Positions 58,940-64,000 of a stretch of DNA of 64,000 nt are shown one piece after another. The notes below the pieces were generated by a model. The model did no database searches. It saw only the letters and a program-made list of their open reading frames with translations, and had not been told where the DNA came from. Source of the DNA: Allomeiothermus silvanus DSM 9946 (lineage in GTDB: Bacteria > Deinococcota > Deinococci > Deinococcales > Thermaceae); NCBI RefSeq assembly GCF_000092125.1, contig NC_014212.1, forward strand, positions 2,314,001 to 2,378,000, read 5' to 3'. Numbering within the stretch: the first letter of the stretch is position 1; each line of letters starts with the position of its first letter. The position numbers and the translations under genes are program-made.

Positions 58940-60694
58940 CTACTCACCTCCACCGCCCGCAGCCTGGGCCTGGAGAGTGGGCCGATTCTGCGGAATAAAG
59001 TCTTCTGCCTCGCCAGGCACGCTGTAGTCGTAAGGCCAACGGTACACCACTGGAGGGGGTACCGGGCCCCAGTTGCCATGGGGGGCCGGGGTGGGCGCCA
59101 CCCACTCTAGTGTGGCTGCGCGCCACGGGTTTTGCCCTGAACGTTTTCCCCAGAAGATGCTATGCACCAGGTTGTAGGCAAAAAGCAGCTGCGCCGCCCC
59201 CACGATAAGGGCCACCACGGTGACGAAGCGCTCGAGGCTATGCACCGATTCGGGGACGAACTGGAGGTTATTGAAATCGTAGTAGCGACGGGGAACCCCA
59301 GTAAGGCCGATATAGTGCATTGGTAGGAAAATCGCGTAGGTACCGACAAAGGTAACCCAAAAGTGAATTTTACCCAGGGTTTCGTTCATCAGCCGACCCG
59401 TCACCTTGGGGAACCAGTGGTAGATCCCGGCGAAGATCGCCACGATGGCCGCCACCCCCATCACCATATGAAAGTGCGCTACCACAAAGTAAGTGTCCTG
59501 GAGTGGGAAGTCCAGCACCACATTTCCCAAAAAGAGCCCGGTCAACCCACCGATCAAGAAAGTATTAAGAAAACCAATGGCAAAGAGCATAGGTGTGGTG
59601 AGGTGAATGTTACCCCGCCATAAAGTCAGCACCCAGTTGAACACCTTAACCGCTGAGGGAATGGCTACGATCAGCGTGGTCACGGCAAAGAGGAAACCAA
59701 AGTAAGGATTCATCCCGCTGGTGTACATGTGATGAGCCCACACCACAAAGCTCAAAGCCCCGATCACCAAAATCGAGAGCACCATCATGGGGTAACCGAA
59801 GATTGGTTTGCGCGCGTGCACCGCTATGATCTCGGAGATCACCCCCATCGCCGGAAGAATCACAATGTAGACCTCGGGGTGGCCGAAGTACCAGAAGAGG
59901 TGCTGGAACAAAAGCGGGCTGCCCCCCTCGTGCGGCTGGAGCTGGCCGAACTGCACAATGGTCGGGATGAAGAACGAAGAGCCCGCCAACCGGTCGAGGA
60001 GCAGCATTACGCAGCCCACAAAGAGCGCCGGGAAAGCCAGCAAGGCCAGGATAGTCGCCACGAAGATGCCCCACACCGCTAAGGGCATGCGCATCAGGGT
60101 CATGCCTTTGGTACGCAACTGCAGCACGGTGGTGACGTAATTGAGCCCACCCATGGTAAAGCCGATGATGAACAAAATCAGCGAGACCAGCATCAGCACA
60201 ATGCCTAAGTCCGAACCCGGGGTCCCTTTGAGGATGGTCTGAGGCGGGTAGAGGGTCCAGCCACCCCCGGTAGGGCCACCAGGAACAAAGAAGCTCGCCA
60301 GTAGCACTAACACGGAGAGCAGATAAACCCAGTAGCTGAGCATGTTGACGAAGGGGAAAGCCATGTCCCTGGCCCCCAGCATGAGGGGGATGAGGAGGTT
60401 GCCAAAAGTCCCTAGCAAAAAAGCCGTCAGCAAGTAGATCACCATGATCATTCCGTGCTGGGTTACCGCCTGGTAGTAGCGGCTGGGGTCAATGAAGGAG
60501 AACTGACCAGGAAACCCTAGCTGCAAGCGCATTCCCCAGGAAAGCACCATTCCCACCGCTCCTACAAAGAGTGCGGTGAGGGCATATTGGATCCCAATGA
60601 CCTTGTGGTCCTGGCAGAACACATACCGGGTCCACCAGCTTCTAGGTTCCGGGCCGACGTAGTGATCGTGATAGCCAGGGCTGTGGTGCGCCAT
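58940..60694 (-). CDS. coxA: Cytochrome c oxidase subunit I
   Basis: The product has 584 residues. Heme and copper ligands are visible: His in AVTQHGMIMVIYLL, WYFGHPEVYIVILPAMG (Cu-B His-Tyr and the Glu of A1-type proton channels), WAHHMYTSG and FVVAHFHMVMG. It is the catalytic oxygen-reducing subunit. GHPEVY marks an A1-type aa3 oxidase and not ba3. It is not fused to subunit III, unlike the Thermus caa3 enzyme as I recall it. Confidence 0.95.
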   Translation of the reverse strand: MAHHSPGYHDHYVGPEPRSWWTRYVFCQDHKVIGIQYALTALFVGAVGMVLSWGMRLQLGFPGQFSFIDPSRYYQAVTQHGMIMVIYLLTAFLLGTFGNLLIPLMLGARDMAFPFVNMLSYWVYLLSVLVLLASFFVPGGPTGGGWTLYPPQTILKGTPGSDLGIVLMLVSLILFIIGFTMGGLNYVTTVLQLRTKGMTLMRMPLAVWGIFVATILALLAFPALFVGCVMLLLDRLAGSSFFIPTIVQFGQLQPHEGGSPLLFQHLFWYFGHPEVYIVILPAMGVISEIIAVHARKPIFGYPMMVLSILVIGALSFVVWAHHMYTSGMNPYFGFLFAVTTLIVAIPSAVKVFNWVLTLWRGNIHLTTPMLFAIGFLNTFLIGGLTGLFLGNVVLDFPLQDTYFVVAHFHMVMGVAAIVAIFAGIYHWFPKVTGRLMNETLGKIHFWVTFVGTYAIFLPMHYIGLTGVPRRYYDFNNLQFVPESVHSLERFVTVVALIVGAAQLLFAYNLVHSIFWGKRSGQNPWRAATLEWVAPTPAPHGNWGPVPPPVVYRWPYDYSVPGEAEDFIPQNRPTLQAQAAGGGGE

Positions 60695-60742
60695 TCCTTT
60701 ACTCCCCTCCTCTTTCTGGATTTGACCTAAGCGAAGGCCAAG

Positions 60743-61558
60743 CTAATGTCGTACCTGGAGGCTGAAAATCTGGGCCACGGTAGGACGTTCGGAGAGCCAC
60801 TTTTGGAAAGCGTCTGGCTCCATCACTACTACTTTCCCCACCATGCTGTAGTGCCCCACCCCGCATAGCTCAGCGCAGATCACCTGGAACTCGCCGGTCT
60901 TGGTGGGGGTAAACCACAGCTCGGTGACCATCCCCGGCACGACATCCCACTTAACCCGGAACTCTGGGACATAGAAACTGTGGAGCACGTCGTTAGAGCG
61001 CATTCGCAGCAACACCGGCTGGCCTACAGGCAAAGCCAACGGGCCGCCCAGCACGGGTATGTCGTCCTGGCTGGCGGGGGCCTGGGGGTCTAGGCCAAAC
61101 TGATTAGCGGGAGTAAAACGCTTGATGCTAGCCGGTCCTAAGATGCCGTCCTTGCCAGGGTAACGATAGCTCCACAACCACTGTTGGGTCAGCACCTCCA
61201 CCACCATGTGGTTTTGCGGGGGGCGGATGAGCTGCGCATAGTAGTAAAGCCCAGGCCCCAACAAAACCACAATCCCTACGGTAGTGGCCGCAATCAGACC
61301 CCACTCCAGCCGGGGGTTATCTACAAAGAAAACGGCTTTGCGGCCTTTTTGGGCGCGGTGATAGTAAACCGAGTAGGCAATGAAAAGGTTAACCCCCACC
61401 AACGCTAAGCCGGTGACAGCAAAAGTAATGACGATAAGGGTATCGAGCGACCCCCAATTGGAGGCCAAGGGGGCGAACCACCACACCTTCGCGACGGTCA
61501 AAAAGATCGTCGCCACAATCATAGCAACCAGGGTGAGCGCCACCGCCAGAGCTTGCAT
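60743..61558 (-). CDS. coxB: Cytochrome c oxidase subunit II
   Basis: The product has 271 residues with two N-terminal helices and a cupredoxin domain. The Cu-A site is complete: His in DVLHSFYVPEF and CAELCGVGHYSM. There is no fused cytochrome c domain at the C-terminus. It accepts electrons from cytochrome c. It is the first gene of the operon, with AAGGATAAAGGAG before the ATG. Confidence 0.93.
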   Translation of the reverse strand: MQALAVALTLVAMIVATIFLTVAKVWWFAPLASNWGSLDTLIVITFAVTGLALVGVNLFIAYSVYYHRAQKGRKAVFFVDNPRLEWGLIAATTVGIVVLLGPGLYYYAQLIRPPQNHMVVEVLTQQWLWSYRYPGKDGILGPASIKRFTPANQFGLDPQAPASQDDIPVLGGPLALPVGQPVLLRMRSNDVLHSFYVPEFRVKWDVVPGMVTELWFTPTKTGEFQVICAELCGVGHYSMVGKVVVMEPDAFQKWLSERPTVAQIFSLQVRH

Positions 61559-61580
61559 TGTTCGGCTCCTTTATCCTTAA

Positions 61581-61609
61581 AGTGTAGCGCCGACCCCAAA
61601 GATTGTGAA
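61581..61609 (-). promoter_or_regulatory. Promoter of the cox operon
   Basis: On the minus strand TTCACA (61604-61609), 17-bp spacer, TACACT (61581-61586), 22 bp before the coxB ATG. Both hexamers are acceptable sigma-A elements. Confidence 0.5.
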
Positions 61610-61752
61610 TGGCCCAGCGAACTTTTGGTGGGGGGTTTTCGTGATTTCCCACACAAGAGCTGCCCTAAGAACAAAATCTCCGTCCGGCTCAATTGGGTCA
61701 GCCAGCGGTAACCCAGATAGTCCGGAAGTTTTTTCACCTCATCATCACAATT

Positions 61753-61768
61753 CGGGACAAATGTCCCG
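61753..61768. promoter_or_regulatory. Perfect 16-bp palindrome (operator candidate)
   Basis: CGGGACA and TGTCCCG flank AA. It lies 8 bp before TATATA (61776-61781), a possible -10 for the SRPBCC gene, so it would overlap the -35. It lies in the 276-bp gap between divergent cox and SRPBCC genes. The regulator is unknown. Confidence 0.55.
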
Positions 61769-61834
61769 GTTAGTCTATATAGCAATACCCAAGATAGTCC
61801 TGTGCTGCCCTGCTTGGGTACTAGGAGGTGTGGA

Positions 61835-62311
61835 ATGCGTTTCGAGGAAGATCTCGAGATCGTGATTGCTGCTCCGGTCGAGGCAGTATGGACGGCATTC
61901 CAAGACTTCTCCAACTGGCCCCGCTGGTCCACTTACCTTAAGGAGGTCAAGCGCCACGGCGACGGGTGGATGTTCCGGGCCCGGGGGATGCCCCCAGTGG
62001 ATTTAGTCTGGACGGCACGAGCAATAGAGCGTGAAGCACCGCACTTCGTTCGTTTTGCCAGCATCGAGGGCGCCGAACACGACCTAGTTGTAGAAGGATC
62101 CGTGCAGCTGGAGCCTACCGATAACGGCACCCGCGTCAAACTGCACTTCGAAGGCCAACCCCACTTCAAATCCCCCCTGATGAACCGTGCCGCCGATATC
62201 TATGCCGGGATGTTTGGTGAACCCCACAAGCTTTTGAAAGTGACTTTGGAGGAGTTTAAACGCGAAGTTGAGGCCCGTTCACAAAGCAAAGAGGCCCCTT
62301 CGCCCGCGTGA
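61835..62311 (+). CDS. SRPBCC-family (START-like) protein
   Basis: The product has 158 residues from the ATG at 61835, with CTAGGAGGTGTGGA upstream. FEEDLEIVIAAPVEAVWTAF and DFSNWPRWSTYLKEVK are the N-terminal helix-grip hallmarks; LKVTLEEFKREVEARSQ forms the long C-terminal helix. Such proteins bind hydrophobic ligands or act as cyclases or aromatases. It is divergent from the cox operon. The ligand is unknown. Confidence 0.82.
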   Translation: MRFEEDLEIVIAAPVEAVWTAFQDFSNWPRWSTYLKEVKRHGDGWMFRARGMPPVDLVWTARAIEREAPHFVRFASIEGAEHDLVVEGSVQLEPTDNGTRVKLHFEGQPHFKSPLMNRAADIYAGMFGEPHKLLKVTLEEFKREVEARSQSKEAPSPA

Positions 62312-62326
62312 TGGCTTCTTAGGCAT

Positions 62327-62364
62327 GGACTAAGCTCCCCCACTTCTCATGGGGAGCCTAGTCC
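62327..62364. terminator. Long hairpin after the SRPBCC gene
   Basis: GGACTAAGCTCCCC (62327-62340) and GGGGAGCCTAGTCC (62351-62364) pair with one mismatch, 10-base loop. There is no T-run on the plus side. It lies between convergent genes and may work in both directions. Confidence 0.5.
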
Positions 62365-62415
62365 TGTCGCGCCAGGGTTATGCATCTGCGCCACAAGCTT
62401 TAGCCGATTACCCGG

Positions 62416-62958
62416 TTAGGTAGTTTGCAGGATTGGCAAATCGCCCAAGGTGGTAACCGGGACTTTGGTGGGGCCACTACCTTGGCGGAAAGCCGCCAAA
62501 CGGGCCACTACCTTGGCCCCTGCCCGCTCGGCTACGCGCTCGAGCGCCAGCATAGTTCCCCCTGAGGAGACCACGTCCGAAACCAGCACCGTATTTTGGC
62601 CCAGAAGTTTCTCGGCCATACGGCGGTCCAGCCACAGCACCTCGCCCACCCCCAGAGTCAGTGACTCTACCTCCTGGATGATGGGATCTTCCATGTAGGG
62701 GCGGCGCTTTTTGCGCACCACGATGTAGGGCTTGCCTAACCGCTCAGCTAGGGCATGGGCTAGCACGATAGGTGAGGTCTCACTGGTGAGGAGGATCTCG
62801 GTCTCCGCAGGCACATGCGCCAAAAGCGCATCAGCAGCGGCGTTGACGAACTCCACGTCACCCAGCAGTTCCACCAGCGGGATGCGGGTGCCCGGCAGGG
62901 GTTCGATCAGGGGAACATGGCGGGTGAACTTACCGATAGTGATGGGATAGGTTTCCAT
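62416..62958 (-). CDS. Purine-type phosphoribosyltransferase A
   Basis: With the ATG at 62958 (METYPITIGKFTRHVPLI; TTTGGAGGTC upstream) the product has 180 residues. The PRPP-binding loop is NTVLVSDVVSSGGTMLALER, and LLTSETSPIVLAHALAERLG and PYIVVRKKRRPYMEDP resemble adenine phosphoribosyltransferases. It may salvage adenine or xanthine, or serve as a PurR-like sensor. It is a paralogue of the gene at 63157. The longer frame to 63126 covers a promoter-like stretch (TAGACT 63095-63100). Confidence 0.8.
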   Translation of the reverse strand: METYPITIGKFTRHVPLIEPLPGTRIPLVELLGDVEFVNAAADALLAHVPAETEILLTSETSPIVLAHALAERLGKPYIVVRKKRRPYMEDPIIQEVESLTLGVGEVLWLDRRMAEKLLGQNTVLVSDVVSSGGTMLALERVAERAGAKVVARLAAFRQGSGPTKVPVTTLGDLPILQTT

Positions 62959-63156
62959 TTGACCTCCAAAAACGTCTGTAGCTTCTGCGATTTCTATGCT
63001 GCTGGGGGCTAGGACCTCGGGCCTCGCCACACACCACAACTGAGCCCAGACCCCCACGGCTTGGGCAGATTGCTTCAGGCTCCCCAAACGCCTCGAGTCT
63101 ACCCCTTCGCTTTGATGAGAAAGCAAGGCCTATGCCTGGCACGAGATTGCTCCCGT

Positions 63157-63693
63157 TTATTCCGGTTCGAAGAGGGGCAAGTGCCCTAGCGCGATCACGT
63201 CCTCGCGGGGGCTACCTTCGGTGAAGACCGCCATCACCGCGACCATCTGCCCACCCACGTCCTCTATTAGCTCGCGCAGCCCCTTGAGGGTACTGCCGGT
63301 AGAGACCACGTCGTCCACCACAGCCACCTTCTTGCCCTTGATAAGGGCCACATCCGCCCCATCGAGCACCAGGAGTTGCGGCTTACCAGTGGTGATGGAG
63401 ATAACCGTGCGCGAGACCGGATTGATCATATAAGGCTTTTCGGTCTTACGAGCCACCACATAAGGTTTTTTAGTGATGCGAGATAGGGCATGGGCCAGCG
63501 GAACCGCTTTGACCTCGGGAGTGACCAGGGTCTCTACCTCACTGGGCAACCGCTTAGCCAGTTCTGCAGCTACGGCCTCCACCAGCTCAGTATCTCCCAG
63601 CAGATTCAGCAAGGCCACCGCCACCCCTGGCCCTACCTGAACCACAGGCAGATCACGCCGCACACCCCCAATTTCAATCGGATACGTTTTCAC
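63157..63693 (-). CDS. Purine-type phosphoribosyltransferase B
   Basis: The product has 178 residues from the GTG at 63693 ([20 protein letters not shown]), which follows AGGGGGC. PRPP loop: [40 protein letters not shown] and [13 protein letters not shown] match gene A, so the pair arose by duplication. An IS481 copy lies 42 bp upstream, and its transposase frame runs in phase into this gene, giving a possible fusion. Substrate probably adenine or another purine. Confidence 0.82.
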   Translation of the reverse strand: MKTYPIEIGGVRRDLPVVQVGPGVAVALLNLLGDTELVEAVAAELAKRLPSEVETLVTPEVKAVPLAHALSRITKKPYVVARKTEKPYMINPVSRTVISITTGKPQLLVLDGADVALIKGKKVAVVDDVVSTGSTLKGLRELIEDVGGQMVAVMAVFTEGSPREDVIALGHLPLFEPE

Positions 63694-63734
63694 GCCCCCT
63701 AGTCTAACGCCTTTTCTTCCCATGGGGGAGTGCA

Positions 63735-64000
63735 TGTAATCGGTCAACACATTTGAGACTCTTTGAGGAACCGACTCCTCTTGCATCTTAGCCAAAAACT
63801 CCAGCGGAGCAAGACCCCCCAGGGCCATGTGAGGCCTTCGGCGGTTGTAGTAGTCCAGGTAGGTATCCAGCTCTGCCTGCAGCTCGCTGAGCGGGGTGGG
63901 CAAAGGCCGGGTGTAGAACTCCTCCTTGAAGGTCCGCTGCATCCGCTCCACGTGACCATTGAGTTTAGGACTCCTCGGCGGTAGCACAAACAAGGCAATC
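63735..64000 (-). mobile_element. IS481-family element, copy 3 (cut by window end)
   Basis: The right end TGTAATCGGTCAACACA begins at 63735 and the sequence matches copies 1 and 2 up to the window edge. The 5-bp flank GTGCA (63730-63734) should be the target duplication. It is upstream of phosphoribosyltransferase B and points toward it. Confidence 0.92.
63735..64000 (-). CDS. IS481-family transposase, copy 3, C-terminal part
   Basis: The visible 88 residues ([20 protein letters not shown] to SNVLTDY) equal copies 1 and 2. There is again no stop in the element. The frame crosses 63735, adds [14 protein letters not shown] and enters phosphoribosyltransferase B in phase, ending at 63157. The rest lies outside the window. 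Confidence 0.88.

Overview
The window looks like chromosomal DNA of a thermophilic Deinococcota bacterium of the Thermaceae, most probably Meiothermus. The evidence is high GC, leaderless and GTG/TTG starts, a sigma-A whose conserved core closely matches Thermus SigA, an rsmC-rpoD gene order that I recall from Thermus thermophilus, and a Thermus-type CRISPR repeat. The genus call is an inference. No rRNA or tRNA gene was seen.

Region 1 (1-6300) is a decayed accessory zone. It holds the end of mgtE, a 15-repeat CRISPR array without cas genes, an IS982-like element inside one spacer, a second IS982 relic that cuts off the far end of the array, a small lipoprotein gene, an IS5 relic, a frameshifted IS982 element, and broken toxin-antitoxin genes (PIN/AbrB and a HigA-like antidote). 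The presumed CRISPR leader carries two perfect DnaA-box sequences facing each other.

Region 2 (6261-24556) is mostly housekeeping genes damaged by insertion sequences. It has speB, an acyl-CoA dehydrogenase with a kinase-like partner, a NERD protein, tsaB, rsmC split by an IS481-family element, rpoD with a long histone-H1-like tail, a MOSC protein, sufE, an ABC-F ATPase split by an IS256-family element, a 2'-5' RNA ligase-like gene, a second IS481 copy, an HD-GYP protein and a PucR-type regulator. A third IS481 copy enters at the right edge of the window. None of the three copies has a stop codon for its transposase, so the frame runs on into host DNA.

Region 3 (24705-41617) is aromatic-acid catabolism: a DapA-like lyase, hpaG, a DUF3293 gene, hpaE, hpaB, hpaC and hpaD (4-hydroxyphenylacetate meta-cleavage), then a 3-hydroxyacyl-CoA dehydrogenase, a branched-chain-type ABC importer with a fused LivM-LivG protein, paaI-, paaJ- and paaK-like genes, and a FlK-like thioesterase. 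These genes could import aromatic acids and process ring-cleavage or CoA-thioester products. The ring epoxidase genes paaABCDE are not in the window.

Region 4 (41662-54162) has a Lon-N-domain protein, a large STAND/BTAD (SARP-like) regulator and, divergent from it, a nine-gene operon: KAS III/HMG-CoA-synthase-like enzyme, acyl-CoA ligase, alpha/beta hydrolase, MaoC hydratase, a full ABC importer and an SDR dehydrogenase, closed by a strong terminator. Two 9-bp direct repeats spaced 11 bp apart sit just upstream of the operon promoter, as expected for a SARP-type activator. This is the best candidate here for an undescribed carboxylic-acid uptake and degradation system.

Region 5 (54284-64000) has an operon of three small unknown ORFs behind a clear promoter, trmFO, an A1-type cytochrome c oxidase operon (coxB, coxA, two subunit III-like genes, subunit IV and two small membrane proteins), an SRPBCC protein behind a perfect 16-bp palindrome, and two paralogous purine-type phosphoribosyltransferases, one of them fused in frame to the third IS481 transposase.
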